From Neurospora tetrasperma FGSC 2508 (Eukaryota > Ascomycota > Sordariomycetes > Sordariales > Sordariaceae): DNA of 64,000 nucleotides. How positions within the stretch are numbered: the stretch's first letter is position 1; the number at the start of each line of letters is the position of its first letter. Location: contig NW_009799100.1 of assembly GCF_000213175.1 (NCBI RefSeq), positions 248,001 through 312,000 on the forward strand, in the 5' to 3' direction. Positions 10,620 to 22,450 of the stretch are shown here, piece by piece. A model generated the notes under the pieces. That model was not told the origin of the DNA. It ran no database searches and was given only the letters and a program-made list of their open reading frames with translations. A program made the translations under genes and the position numbers.

Positions 10620-12566
10620 ATGTCCCAAGCAGCAATGTGGACCGACGATGTCGATGCAGACCCAGATTCGGACCTCTCCTCGAGCGAGTGCAACGTCGAC
10701 TACAAGAACGACAGGGACCAAATTCAGCAGGACCATCACTACCCACAACAGTCGCAGTCACGGACGTTTCTTGCTGCACCCCGCCCCGCGAATCTCGTAC
10801 TGTCGAGATCAGCCTCCATAGGCCATGCCTATACAACTGACAGCCATGCCATCTCTCTACCGAGTCCTAGCTTCTCACACCGACTCTCCCGGATCCCATA
10901 TCATCACCACGATGTTCCTGAACTGTTAACGAGTCGAGACGACATGAGCGTCACCGCCAGCCCTTCGACACCCGCACCCATCACGCCTACTTGTGACGGG
11001 TTCCAGTTCGACGACATTATCCACCCTTTATCGACACCTTACCGTTCTCGCCTCGGTTCAGCCACGTCCAGCTGCGGACAGAGGACACCTAGTTTGCGCC
11101 CGGTATCGAACATGTCGAATTTCTTTCCTGACGCCGATGCCGTCTCCATTACACATGGTCGAAATCTAGGGACAGCCGATACGGTATCCAGTTTATCTAG
11201 CTTCGAGACCCCAGAAGTCCAACCAAGTCGCGCACACATGCGGTCGATATCCATTGGCAGGCCAATGTTGATGATGGATGGGCCGCCCGGGAAGCAGTCG
11301 TTGTCGTCAACCACCAGTGGGCCGTTGGAGGAGAAAAGTCGAAATACCAAGAACACATCGCGTCGGATGGGCGGGTTACTTGCACGCATCTGGCCTGGAT
11401 CATCGAGCGAGAGAAGAAATGCGCCAGCGGACCACAAGCGATCTTTAACGCCACACAAGCTAGACCGACCACAACTCGACAACGTCTCATTACCAAGCGC
11501 CGAACCATTTGGGCCATCGTCGTTATCGTCGTCAGCCAGCAGATCGGAATACGGGATGGTGCCAGCGTCGCACTCGCTTGGTGTCCAGACGCGGGGAAGC
11601 TCAGCAGGGAAAGACGGCGGCAGCGCGTTTGGCGTCGACTTGAAAGAAAGTATCAGAATTGCACCGTCAAAGATTCGAATATCTCATCGAGGGAAGAGCA
11701 CGTCCCACCGATTATTTCCTTTGTCCGTGTACAAATGCTGCGAATTCATCCGCAACTCGGGTATGTCTCTTGCATCTCCGCTCAAACGCTCCCGTGGCAC
11801 ATCGCCACTAACCCTCTGTTGTCCTCCAGGATGCACCGACCCATCACTTTTTGCCTCCACCGGCAACTCGCACAACGTTGCCTACCTCAAATACGTGTTC
11901 AACAAGGGCCCGTCGTACGGCGACGACTTTGACTTTGACTCCTTAGGCCCCGAAGGCGACCCCTACACGCCCTACGACGCGGCCCGTCTGATCCTCATTT
12001 ATCTTCGGGAATTACCCAAACCGCTGGTCTCGCAATCTGTGCTCAGAAGCTGGATCATGCTCGCCAGGCAAGAAGGGGCCATAGAACCAGCAGCTCCCAA
12101 GCTAGAAGACATGGGCTTCGACTTTTGGACAGAAGCCCTTAACCGACTCTCGTTACACAACCGAAACCTCGTCAAACACCTCCTCGATCTCTTCGCCGAC
12201 ATGTTGTTACGAAGCCGAGCGACAGCCAACATGCTCGCCGAAGCACATGGAGACAGAAAAGGAAAAGCCGCCGTTATGGGACAGCAATGGCAGGGAGGAC
12301 ACGGGGTGGTACATGAAGTAGACGCTCGTCGGCTCGCTTCCGAGCTGTCGAGCAGTATGTTTCACACGGATAATATGAAGCTGGGGAAGAAGGCGGCGGC
12401 TCATCCGACGCTTGCGCTGGCGTTTTTGATCAAGAAGAGGGGGGATTATGCGGCGAGAATTGGAAAGGCAGCGATGGCGCCGGGACATTCAAGGAGGGCG
12501 TCGGAGCTGTTTTTGCCGAGCACGAGGGAGATTATGGAGTGGAAGGGGGGGCAGAGTTATTCGTGA
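10620..12566 (+). CDS. RhoGAP-domain protein, arginine finger apparently replaced
   Basis: ATG 10620 opens two exons, 10620-11760 and 11830-12566. The 69-nt intron (GTATGT donor, CACTAAC branch site, CCTCCAG acceptor) is a multiple of three, so the frame also runs through it. The mature protein is about 625 residues. The first 360 are Ser/Pro-rich and probably disordered. From about residue 364 a RhoGAP fold is visible: LFPLSVYKCCEFIRNSG, then SLFASTGNSHNVAYLKYVFNKG, YDAARLILIYLRELPKPLV, and a helical end with LSLHNRNLVKHLLDLFADM. RhoGAPs stimulate GTP hydrolysis by Rho-type GTPases through an Arg in GxFRxSG; here that position reads LFASTG, with Ala instead of Arg. It may bind Rho without activating hydrolysis, or be weakly active. 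The exon join was placed by splice signals and domain continuity, so the substitution does not depend on a frame error. Confidence 0.85.
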   Translation: MSQAAMWTDDVDADPDSDLSSSECNVDYKNDRDQIQQDHHYPQQSQSRTFLAAPRPANLVLSRSASIGHAYTTDSHAISLPSPSFSHRLSRIPYHHHDVPELLTSRDDMSVTASPSTPAPITPTCDGFQFDDIIHPLSTPYRSRLGSATSSCGQRTPSLRPVSNMSNFFPDADAVSITHGRNLGTADTVSSLSSFETPEVQPSRAHMRSISIGRPMLMMDGPPGKQSLSSTTSGPLEEKSRNTKNTSRRMGGLLARIWPGSSSERRNAPADHKRSLTPHKLDRPQLDNVSLPSAEPFGPSSLSSSASRSEYGMVPASHSLGVQTRGSSAGKDGGSAFGVDLKESIRIAPSKIRISHRGKSTSHRLFPLSVYKCCEFIRNSGMSLASPLKRSRGTSPLTLCCPPGCTDPSLFASTGNSHNVAYLKYVFNKGPSYGDDFDFDSLGPEGDPYTPYDAARLILIYLRELPKPLVSQSVLRSWIMLARQEGAIEPAAPKLEDMGFDFWTEALNRLSLHNRNLVKHLLDLFADMLLRSRATANMLAEAHGDRKGKAAVMGQQWQGGHGVVHEVDARRLASELSSSMFHTDNMKLGKKAAAHPTLALAFLIKKRGDYAARIGKAAMAPGHSRRASELFLPSTREIMEWKGGQSYS

Positions 12567-13433
12567 TGACGGGGTCCCTCTATCGTCACTGTTCTACCAT
12601 CATCGCAATGGAACAGGGAGGAGGGGTGCAGGCATCTATACCTGGGAATGGAACTTGGAAATGCATGATTCGACCTCAGACATTACCACAGGTGTAGAAG
12701 AAGAGGAGGAACAGGTCCATCGGAGGCTGGATCTCCATGGATGCGGCGGGTAGTTTCCTCGTTATTTGCAGTTCGCAGTTCGAGCTTAGATATCCGGACA
12801 TTGATTGGAAGCAAGGAGCAAGTAACGCCATGTGTCAGAGATACCCCCCAATTTTATTTGTTGATTTCCTTTGTTAGCCTGTTCTTCGCTTGGATGCAAG
12901 TACCTTAAAGCATTGATTCCGGGTATTCTGTTTGCGTGATCCATCGTCATCGGTTCCCTCCTTGGTTCTCGAGCGTCTGGGTACGGCGGTGAGAACTAAG
13001 ATAACCTGTCGTTCGCATCATCACCGCCACCGCTTAAGCGTCGTTACCAAGGGAGCTGGATGTGCATTTCATGATGAATACTCCAGCGGGTGTCAGCAGG
13101 TGTCTGCAGCCAAGATCGTCCCGGCATCGTAGGTATTGCACGTCGCTGACCTACCGTAATACACGAGAGACCTCATACCTAGGTACGTGATCTGGAGCGA
13201 ACTTCTCAACCGCAGACTTTCACACATAAGTTCACCAGAAGCGCCAGCCTGCAATTTGCAGACTCGAAGGAAATTTTTCTGAACTGCAATGCCTCGATGT
13301 AGCTTAAGATCAGTGCATACAATATGCAAAGACATTGTATGTCAAAGCTGACACTTGTATAATTCCCTTCATCGGTAGCATCCAAGGACTTTGGATCTCT
13401 GTGTCACCGACTTTCCGGCTTCTGGGATGTTTA

Positions 13434-13491
13434 AATGTATGTATGTATGTATGTATGTATGTATGTATATATGTATGTATGTATGTATGTA
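13434..13491. repeat. (ATGT)n microsatellite
   Basis: About fourteen tandem ATGT units with one ATAT interruption near the middle. Confidence 0.97.
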
Positions 13492-13680
13492 GGTGTAGGG
13501 TTAGAAACCCTCTTGTTTGCATTGCATGCACGGCATATTGCGGCTCAAGAACGGTTTGATCCCCGCGCAGATCTACAGGCACACATCACAGCATTGCTAG
13601 ATCATATGTCGAAGTGCGTGAAGTTGTTCCCTGGTCGTCAACGGATTTCCCGCGCGGTCAGCTCTTTCAGTAGTGTATGG

Positions 13681-13708
13681 AAAAAAAAAAAAAAAAAAAA
13701 AAAAAAAA
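13681..13708. repeat. 28-bp poly(A) tract
   Basis: Twenty-eight consecutive A. No target-site duplication or retroposed body is evident upstream, so I treat it as a simple repeat. Confidence 0.95.
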
Positions 13709-15229
13709 GGTAGTAAAGAGCATGTAGTATGCATGCTATGGCCATCCATGGCTTGGAGTTATTTGTAGTTGCGATCAACAAACAGCTTCAAAGTATGTGT
13801 TGCCGAATCCTAGCAAATTGTCGCCGAGTGATACGGTAGGTACTCACCCGACCCTAGAGGTATTTTCGGATAGCTCCTGTCGTCCCTCCAAAAACGAATT
13901 AATATATTAGGCATACTATGCGATGTTGTTTCCACGAAGAAGCCAGGAATACCGCGACCCCAGCTAAAAGCGTTGCTCGTTCTTACTACCTCTATCTACC
14001 TGCCCTGCCCTGGTTTGTTGCTAATGTCCAGTCGTAGTAGCTTCGAGTCCAGTCCAGACCCTCCGTTCAGACAAACCGACCTGACCAGCCCAACTTTACC
14101 TACCTAGGTCCAAATCCAGCCAGTCCGGGCCGGTACCACCAGCAGCCCACGTGGTTTCTCCCCGCTCCTCCGCCTGTTGCTCTCCCGTCCCCGGTCTTGT
14201 TACTCTCCCGCTCCTGTCCCGCACCGCACCGGTCCCGCACCGGGTCCCGCCCATGTCGCTCGCTCGCTCGCCATGAATGGATTGTGTCCGTCCCAGTTCC
14301 GGTCGGTCCTGTATACCCATGAAATGCTACCGGTAGGTATCTAGGTACTCGTTGGGTGGATGTACATGTCTTATGCGGGATGCTCTTTATATTTTATGCG
14401 GGCTGCTTGTAGTTTTTCGCATCGCTTGATGTTTTTTTCATTACTTTTCGTTTCGTTTCCTTTTTTCTTTTTTTTTTTCCCCCTACAATCGTACCCATGT
14501 CTCCAACAGCCATCTCATCTCATCGCATGGCACGGCATAGCACGGCATGAAAAATTTCCATACCAGACCGCCCGCTACCGGCTTACTCGCAAAAACCTGA
14601 AGGGAGTTGCGCATGCCCGTCGCGCCCACCTGTATTACTGTCCACTGTCCATGACCTGCCTGCCCGGTTATCATCCGTATCGCGGCCTGGTACTCGGCCC
14701 TAGCATAACGCAAACGCTGTTGCAACCCAACAACGACTCAGCCGCTATCACTTACCTTATCAGATGTCAAACTAGCCGCAAGAAGACAATCTTGGCGACC
14801 TGGTTTGTTATCATGAGGGGAAACTTGGGGGTCTCGACTGCGGGGAAGCTGGAGGGGCAACACGGGATGGCTTGTTTCATCCACGGCATTGTGACAAGTT
14901 ATCGTCGAATAGGATAAGTGTAGTCATGTTTGGCAAAGAAGGTAGGAGTGAGCTCGTGGTGCAAACTAAAAAGAAACAAACACAAAAAAACAATTGAATT
15001 TCGGACTTGTGCGAGCGGCTCTGTACCAACAACCGTAGACGCATGCCTTAAAAACAAGACTGTCCACTCCCGCAACTGTGCATTGTTCCATATTTGTCAT
15101 TTCCCACAACTTCCTGATATTCCTCCTCTACCTTGACATTTCTTCAACCCTTACAAAGAGACAGCCACCCCAGGATTAATCATATTTCCATTTAGAAAGC
15201 TTCTACAGTACTCCCAGTAGCTCTACGCC

Positions 15230-16895
15230 ATGCCATCGCTCCAAGCAACCATTGATCCTTTACCTGTCAACGGCAGCGAGCCGGAGAATGGCGAGCCAAA
15301 AGATGGCAGGGTCGATCAGAAATGCGACTCGTAAGTCAGGCGCCATCAAATTCCACGACAACACCAAGCTAACCCCCCGCCCCAGCAGCTCCAACGGCAA
15401 CAACCTGCCCACTAATCTCTATCCCAGCATCACCACTTCTAACCACCCTAACCTCAACCACTTCGCCTCCTCCCACCTCATCAACTTTGGCACCACCTTC
15501 CTCCCCGACCTGATCGTCTCTGCATCCCACCTCTCCCTCTTCACCGCTCCCTCTCCCGGTTCCTCCTCTCCCTATGGCCGAGCAATAACAGACTGGACCT
15601 CCGGCCAGATGTCTTCTCTCCTCGGGCACTCGCACCCGGAAATCGTTTCCGTCATCAGCTCCCATGCTTCCTCCCTCGACCACCTCTTCTCCGGCATGCT
15701 CTCGCCGCCCGTGTTGAACCTGGCCAAGCGCTTGACAAGTGTCCTGCCAGACGGACTGGATAGAGCCATCTTCTTGTCCACGGGTGGAGAGTCGAACGAG
15801 GCCGCAATCAAGATGGCCAAGACGTATACCGGGAAGTTCGAGGTCGTGGGGTTGGGAGCGAGCTGGCATGGGGTTACTGCGCAGGCGAGTAGTGTGCAGT
15901 ACCATGCTGGACGGAGGGTCGGGTGGCCGTTGATTCCAGGAGGATTGATGTTGCCGAGTCCAAATGCTTATCGGTGCCATCAGGGGTTCAGGAAGAGGAA
16001 AGAAAAGGGCTTGAAGGGAAAGGAGACAAGTGGAGAAGGCGGGAGATGGAAAGAGGGAGATATGATTGACAAGGGAAATGGAAAGGAAAGTCAGGAAGAA
16101 AACGAAGAAGAATGGGAATACGACTGGGAAGCCGAAATGCTTTACGGCTGGCGACTGATTGACCAACAGTCATGCGGGTCTCTGGCAGCCGTCATCGTTG
16201 AGCCAATCCAGTCCTCAGGCGGCATGCATGTGCTTCCGCCTGGGTACCTCCGCAGGCTCAAAACTGAATGTGAGAAACGTGGCATGTTGCTCATCGTTGA
16301 CGAAGCCCAGACTGGAATCGGTCGCACGGGGGAAATGGTCGCGGTCAACCACGACGGCGTGGTTCCGGACATCTTGACTCTGTCCAAAACTCTGGGCAAC
16401 GGATTGCCGTTGTCAGCGGTTGTGACTAGCCATGCCATCGCCGACGTTTGTGCGGAAAGGGACTTCCTCTTCTATACCACGCATGTTAACGACCCTTTGC
16501 CTGCCGCCGTGGGGGACAAGGTGCTGGAAATCGTTGTCCGAGATGACTTGGTTTCGCACGCTCGACGGATGGGGGAGATCCTGCACTCCGGGCTCAACCA
16601 GCTCAAAAATCGGTATGCTTGTATCGGCGATGTTCGAGGTCGAGGGTTGATGGCTGGGGTGGAGATTGTCGAGGATCGAAGAAAAGGGAAAGAACCCGGG
16701 TTGGAACTGGCCAAGAGGGTCGGAGATCGCGCGTATGAACTTGGGCTCTGGTGTAATCTGAGTACTCACCCCAGCTTTGGGGGGACGTTCAGAATTGCAC
16801 CGCCTATCACTATAGGCGAGAAAGAAGTCAGGGAGGGACTGGCAGTGTTGGAGGAGGCGTTCAGGGGGGTCGAGGGGACGTTGCCTCTGTACTGA
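15230..16895 (+). CDS. 2,2-dialkylglycine decarboxylase-like class III aminotransferase
   Basis: Exon 1 runs from ATG 15230 to 15330. A GTAAGT donor starts an intron with an AGCTAACC branch site that ends at 15385 (or 15388, also in frame). Exon 2 continues to TGA 16893-16895, giving about 536 residues. The PLP fold is complete: LSTGGESNEAAIKMAKTYTG, DEAQTGIGRTGEM, LTLSKTLGNGLPLSA (the Lys binds PLP), FYTTHVNDPLPAAVG and IGDVRGRGLMAGVEIV. These motifs match bacterial dialkylglycine decarboxylase closely; that enzyme decarboxylates 2-aminoisobutyrate-type amino acids and transaminates the product to pyruvate. Fungal peptaibols contain such residues, so a role in using or detoxifying them is an inference. 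An insert of about 45 highly charged residues (Lys/Glu/Gly-rich, 16000-16130) separates the PLP-phosphate part from the catalytic half and should be a surface loop. Confidence 0.85.
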
Positions 16896-19800
16896 CAGGT
16901 AGACAGCTACCTGTAGTTTGCATTGGATTTTGCGTTGTGTTTATGTGGCTGTCAACTGTGGCGTTTTCTTGGCTTGCCCCTTTTCTTCTTCTCGTCTATG
17001 GCTGACTGATTGTCCGCATCTCAGTGGGTAGTTCCCCGGGACTGGCGGTGGCAGTGGCAGTCTGTTTGTCGGCGTCGATGTTCGGTATGGTTTCTCTCAC
17101 GAGCTCCACGAGCCGGTGGGAGAGCCCAGCGAGAAGGTTGCATGGGGAGGTTATGAGCATGGATTATGCGGCTGAGGATACCTGTCAGTTGGTGGGGGCG
17201 GCAGGAGAGGGAAAAAGATGAATTGAGAATGGGGACTGAAATTGAGTGATGGAAGCAATGCTGCTGATGGGAGAGACCGACATAGCACGACACAAAGCAT
17301 TCGTCCGCTGTCCCGGCCCGAGACTTGCAGTTGGCTAGTGCTGCTCGATAACGATTACCGAACCGATTGTTGCTGGACCAAAGGGGGTGGTGGTTGAATG
17401 AAGCGACAAAGTTGAGGGGGTGTGGTGGTTGATGGATCAAACAGCGAGAAAGTGGTGGGGGGAAGATTGGAAGGCGGGAGAGAGTCCGACTCATAAACGA
17501 ACCGTCACAGGCACGATGACATGGCGGTACATTGCGTGTGGACCCACTTTGGTTGAATCAGCCAAAGGCTCAGGGACTTGTCGAGTTTTGGGGACACTCA
17601 TCACCACGAGATCCACGATTCGCAACATGGACTGATCACTTTTAACAGGTTGAGAATCGGGGAAGAACTGGGATTGTTTGGAGGAAGCTACCGGATGGAC
17701 CCAAGGCAGGTTGTGATATGGTCGGGTTGATGGGGTGATGCATTGTCAGGCGGACTGTTGGGGAGCAGAGATGCCAGGCTGTTTGTTTTTAATTGGCCAA
17801 GGAGGGGGTTAGTTCGACCAAGCTGCCCACGCGCCCTCGGTCTTGCACATTCTGGCATACGCAAGGTTCGTTCACTCCTTCCTCCATGTCTTTTAACTAC
17901 CTACACCCAGCTAACCCGATTGATGAATGTTTCTGCCTCTAGCTCTGCAGCCACAATCGTTCTAGTCCCGTTTGGATCCCCCGAGTCAGATTGAATGTTC
18001 ATTACTAAGTGGAAGGCATGTGATGGACGGCGCTTTTAGTTCAGAAGAGTATTAGCTCGGAAATAAAGGCGTTCTCGTTCGTCCACATTGTTGTTTCATC
18101 AATGTTTCAGGATTCATGTCATTGATCCCTATCCTATCCCCTGGCCTCAGGTGCTTACCAGATGAACATTGCCCTCTCCGTGTCATCGTGGTCCACCGTA
18201 TAGCCACACATTATCAATCATCAGCCGGGCTACCTTTGAACCCGAGATGGAGGATCACCACCTGGCATCTACCAACCTACATGCGATGGGTTTGATGTAG
18301 GACCAACCAGATGCTTTGTCATGGAATTAAACAATTGAATTTACAAACACAATTACTGAGCGTAGTCCAATTCTGCGCTATTCCGTCTTGCGATGTTCAT
18401 GTCTCTACATGGTCGGTCAGTGGGTCATAAGTCACGGCGTCGTCAATGAGCGTTGTCGAGGACCATCAACAAAGCAGTCTTGCAGGCAGCACACACATAC
18501 AATGGGTCTTTGGATGAGGTCGTTGACCTACCTAGATGGTGATTCAAGTGGTTGGCGAGGGATGTTCGAGGGGACAAAGCGGGCTGCTATGGTCGCCATC
18601 ACAGCACGGAAAACCACAACTCCTTCCGGCCACTGGATGGAAAAGGATTCGGATTGTCTGGCTATCCACATTTTCTTCATGTTGATCCCCTTTTTCTGCG
18701 CAATCTGGGAATTCCCAATGTCAAGTTTTGTCCTATCGCTTGGGTACATATACCCCAACAAATCGTTCATGTTTTCACGGCCATACAATTGTTATCACTA
18801 CACCGTCGTCAACCAGCGTTAGCGATGATCATGAAAGAGGGGGCTAGTGGTGCCGTGGTTGGGATGAACTTGAACATGCAAGGGGTCATCGGGTCATCCG
18901 TCATGGCAGTTGCCGTTGGTACCACCTAACCCGGATGATGGTTGTCAGAGAGGGAAGGAGGCGACCTGGTCGGCACCACAACACGGCACAAACCCGTCCA
19001 TTCCTTCCTGGAGTCAGTCAGGATTGGTGGCATGTCCACATTTTCTTCACGTTGAAGCAGACTGCTATTGTCAAACGGATCCTTCTCTCGTCATCGGCCA
19101 TGTTATCGTCATTGTCGGGCAGTCATTGGTTGTTACAGTATCGTCATTTACCGCGGTCGGCAATCTATCACCAGGGTGTTCCGTATTGAGTCCTCGAACA
19201 ATTCAACATGCCGTTCGTGTTCAACCTTTGTGGACGGCAGTTGTCGGGGATTAGAGGAAAGGAAGGGACCTGGTCGGCATGGCAATACAGCACGATATGG
19301 CACAAGGGTTGACCAAGATTGTCTGGCGTGTCGAAGCTCTATTGCCGTTGATCTCCAGATGCTTGTTCGAGCACGTTGACCACTCCGCTTCGGACATCGA
19401 ATCATGTCGAATCTGCTGAAGCAGGATGGTCTTGGGTCGTCATTGTCCAACACCAGCAATAACACTAGCATCGTGATTGACGGTCAGCGTCGTCAATGAT
19501 ACGGCATCAGGAGGATCTCTCTACCTCTAGGTTTTGTGAAAGATACAGTTATCCCTACTAGGAGGAGGTGCCTACACTGTGCCACAGGCATTCTGCCCCT
19601 TTCGGCTTCTCTTGGCGCCTTTGACGTACCCGTCCCCGACCCAAGTGGCCGGATCGTGAGCGAGGCCAGCAGCCAATCGCCGATGCCCTTCTCCTTTGGG
19701 TACCACCGCACTAGTCTATGGCGCTGTAGTGTACTAACATCAATCGAGACCCGAGTCAGCTGACTTCGCGGTTGCGTACTTCAATCGACGACATCCCGCC

Positions 19801-19975
19801 ATCGCAACTTGTGTCGTCGCCGACCACTTTCTCTCGTCGTCATCCGTATTCATCGGCAACATAGAGAGACTACCCGCTGTCTCAACACTCGACCCCGCCA
19901 AGACCCCCGACGACCCCCGAAGAACCCCAAAGCCCACTAAAGACCTGGTCCCTCAATCGCTGTCCATCGCCCACC
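16896..19975. other. Intergenic, 3 kb, upstream of the sirtuin
   Basis: No supported gene. The right half contains three diverged copies of a non-coding repeat (listed separately). The last 200 bases are probably the sirtuin leader. Confidence 0.45.
18545..19350. repeat. Three diverged tandem repeats of a non-coding segment
   Basis: Segments starting near 18550, 18940 and 19240 share the order: GGTCG(C/G)CA.CACA(G/A)CACGG-like core, a spacer, then a GTCTGG/GGTGG..TCCACATTTTCTTCA(T/C)GTTG block, which is clear at 18669-18690 and 19034-19055 and lost in the third unit. The spacing is roughly 300-390 bp. The units are heavily diverged and have no shared open frame. Confidence 0.6.
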
Positions 19976-21831
19976 ATGGCCCATACCGCCCACAAGAACC
20001 CAAAGAAGGAGATATTCGAGGCGCCCGAGGTCATCGATCGCAAAGCAAAGGTGCTGGCCGACTTGATTCGAAAGTCAAAGCATTTGGTCGTGTTTACGGG
20101 CGCGGGGGTATCTACATCTGCCGGTTCGTCACTTTCCATCTTTCATCGTGGCTTCACTACTCGTTGGGACTCAGGGCGTTCACCTTGCCTGTTTGGAGAA
20201 GAGGGGTATGGGCGCTTGAAGACCAGGCGACCTAGTACGTCGACAGAGTCGTCCAGGCACTTCCCCTACCTGTCAAACTCCCATCATTATCCTGCCCTTA
20301 CCCCACTTCTCCACGGCCGGTACTGGTGTCAGTGCTGGTGCCAGGCCTTCTGTCTCTAGCCTTGGTTCTCCCTGCTGCTGCTACCTAGCCTTACTTCTTC
20401 CTGCCTTACCTGCTACTTCACCCTGCCGCTAGCCTTGCTTCCCCCCCTGTTAGGTGTTCTCTTACGTACTCGGCGCTCTCGGACGGCCGAGCTAACACAA
20501 ATATGACACCTCAAAGGCATCCCGGATTTCCGAGGCCCCGAAGGCGTTTGGACTCTGATGGCCCAGGGGCGACAAGCAACCAAAAAGTCTGTCGACGTGT
20601 TGCAAGCAATACCAACAAAGACGCACATGGCACTGGTGGAACTGCAAGAGAGAGGAATATTGAAGGGGCTCATCAGCCAGAATTGCGATGGACTGCATCG
20701 CCGAAGTGGCATACGCGCTGTAGGTGACGGTCCAAGTCCTCCGGGATGAGTTACAACCCCGTTGATACAAGCAGCTGGACGCTGACCCCATCGTGTGGCC
20801 ACGTAACTATAGGACATGATTTCGGAGCTGCATGGAAACACCAATATTGAGTACTGCAAGAACTGCGGAAAGGAGTTTCTGCGCGGTGCGTTTAATCATT
20901 TTATGTTTTTCATGGCTTCGACAGCCATACACTAACGGCAGCAGATTTCTATGCCGTAGCCCCGGATAACCGCCCCCTCCACGACCATCGGACTGGACGG
21001 AAATGCCCCATCTGTATGACGCACCCTCTTCATGACACCATCATCCACTTCTCTGAAGACCTCCCTCTCGGCCCCTGGACGCGAGCCGAGGCACACTGCG
21101 AGAAAGCCGACCTCTGCCTGGTTCTGGGTTCTTCCCTAACCGTGACACCGGCAAACGAACTTCCCCAACTTGTTGGTGAGCGTGCCGCCGCTCAGAGAAA
21201 AAAGCAACAGACGCAGCAACCAGACACAAATCTCGTCATTTGCAATCTTCAGGACACCGACCTTGATTACCTCTGCCCATCACCGGACCACCGAATATAT
21301 GCTCGGACCGACGATTTAATGGAGCGAGTCATGCACTATCTCAGCCTTCCTGTTCCTGACTTTTACGTGCGGAGAAGGTTGATTGTTGAAACAGACGTAG
21401 ACGCAAACCCTGCAGGAGGCAGGCATGTGGTTACTGTCAAGGGCGTGGACGAGGATAACAGCACACCTGCCAGCTTTCTGAGGACCGTCAAGCTTGTGAC
21501 AGCCGGGGGAAGGCCACGTATTGTCAAGACTGAGCCTTTTGTGCTTGGGTGGAGGGGCAAGATTGGAGACATGGAGGAGGAGCAGAACGGTTCTTTGGCA
21601 GAGTGTGGGGCAGACGAGGCTAAGATCAAGTCGGAGACACTGACTTTGGCTTTGGAATTCATGGGAAACTACGGCGAGCTGGGCTTTGAGTTACAGCACA
21701 CTGTCCGTGCAAGCATGCCGGACAACGAGTCGAATCCAGAAGCGTATCAGCAGAGACAGGTGGCGTCTACTGTGTATGAACTTGTTTACAATCCGCGCAA
21801 CGGTACGTGGGTTGGGTTACTGTACAGGTAA
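19976..21831 (+). CDS. Sirtuin, NAD-dependent deacylase of the SIRT6/SIRT7 type
   Basis: There are four exons: 19976-20123, 20517-20719, 20813-20885 and 20945-21831. Intron 1 is unusually long for this window (393 nt, GTTCGT donor). All joins keep phase and rebuild the family motifs. Visible motifs are [20 protein letters not shown] (NAD pocket), [14 protein letters not shown] (catalytic His), ISELHGN, a Cys4 zinc knuckle (YCKNCG ... KCPICM), HFSEDLP and [14 protein letters not shown]. The protein is about 436 residues, with a C-terminal extension of about 150 residues after the catalytic core. GVWT and the short zinc module place it with SIRT6/7-like enzymes, which act on histones and other nuclear proteins. 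The usual SQNVDGLH is SQNCDGLH here, a mild change. The last coding bases are part of a local tandem duplication. Confidence 0.88.
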
Positions 21832-22005
21832 TATTGAAAAACTGCATGTAGCCTTGGAACACCGCCTCATTTGTGCTGGAACTGCCAGAGTGTATGAACT
21901 TGTTTACAATGCCTGCAACGACACGTGGGTTACGTTACTGTAATATTATCTGAATAACTGCATGTAGTCTCGGAAGACCGCCGCATTTTTGCTGAAAAGG
22001 CCAGA
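21772..22005 (+). repeat. Tandem duplication of the sirtuin 3' end (about 117-bp units)
   Basis: The block GTGTATGAACTTGTTTACAA at 21772 recurs at 21890, and ACTGCATGTAG at 21841 recurs at 21957, with ACGTGGGTT and ACCGCC blocks in the same order. The first unit contains the last 20 codons and stop of the sirtuin; the second lies in the 3' flank and could itself encode VYELVYN. Confidence 0.85.
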
Positions 22006-22069
22006 TGGACATTTGATCTTGTCTGCTTTGATGTCCAGGAAAATGGCCCGACATTCTGGTTTCCAATCT

Positions 22070-22077
22070 TATAAAAG
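22070..22077 (+). promoter_or_regulatory. TATA box of the AT-hook gene
   Basis: TATAAAAG lies 374 bp before the ATG. A strongly pyrimidine-rich leader follows (22315-22440). Confidence 0.55.
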
Positions 22078-22450
22078 AGGCTGGTCCCTCCGCTCTTCTC
22101 GGTTGGATTTCCTCTCCTTCCTCGTGCACAGCAAGCTTGAAGTCCACACTACTACCAGATAAACAATATCTTGACAGTACTTTGAACTACAAGACGCCTT
22201 CTCAAACTATACCTCTACCAACCCACTCTTCACCTTTGCTCTTCTCTTGGGACACTGATCTCAAGACCCAACACACACAAACACACACTCGACCAAGCTC
22301 CGCGGGTTACACCGTTCTCTCTCTCTCTCTCTTCTCTCTTCCTCCTCTCTTCTCTCTTCTTCTCTCTTCCTTCTCTCTTTCCTCTCTCTTTCCCCACCTT
22401 CCCCGCTTCTTTCAACCTCTTGTCCCCCTCGCCCCCACTTCTCAGTCACC

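Larger units (their letters stand above)
12567..15229. other. Intergenic with simple repeats
   Basis: Between RhoGAP and the aminotransferase I see no supported gene. It holds an (ATGT)n microsatellite, a 28-base poly(A), a very C-rich block at 14140-14270, and TACCTAGGTA-type palindromes near 13185 and 14100. Confidence 0.45.

Noticed and set aside
13681-13708. Poly(A) as the tail of a retroposed element
   Set aside because: No target-site duplication or body recognisable upstream; next to a microsatellite, it is better explained as a simple repeat.
15369-16166. Minus-strand frame of 265 codons
   Set aside because: Antisense to the class III aminotransferase, whose motifs are unambiguous.
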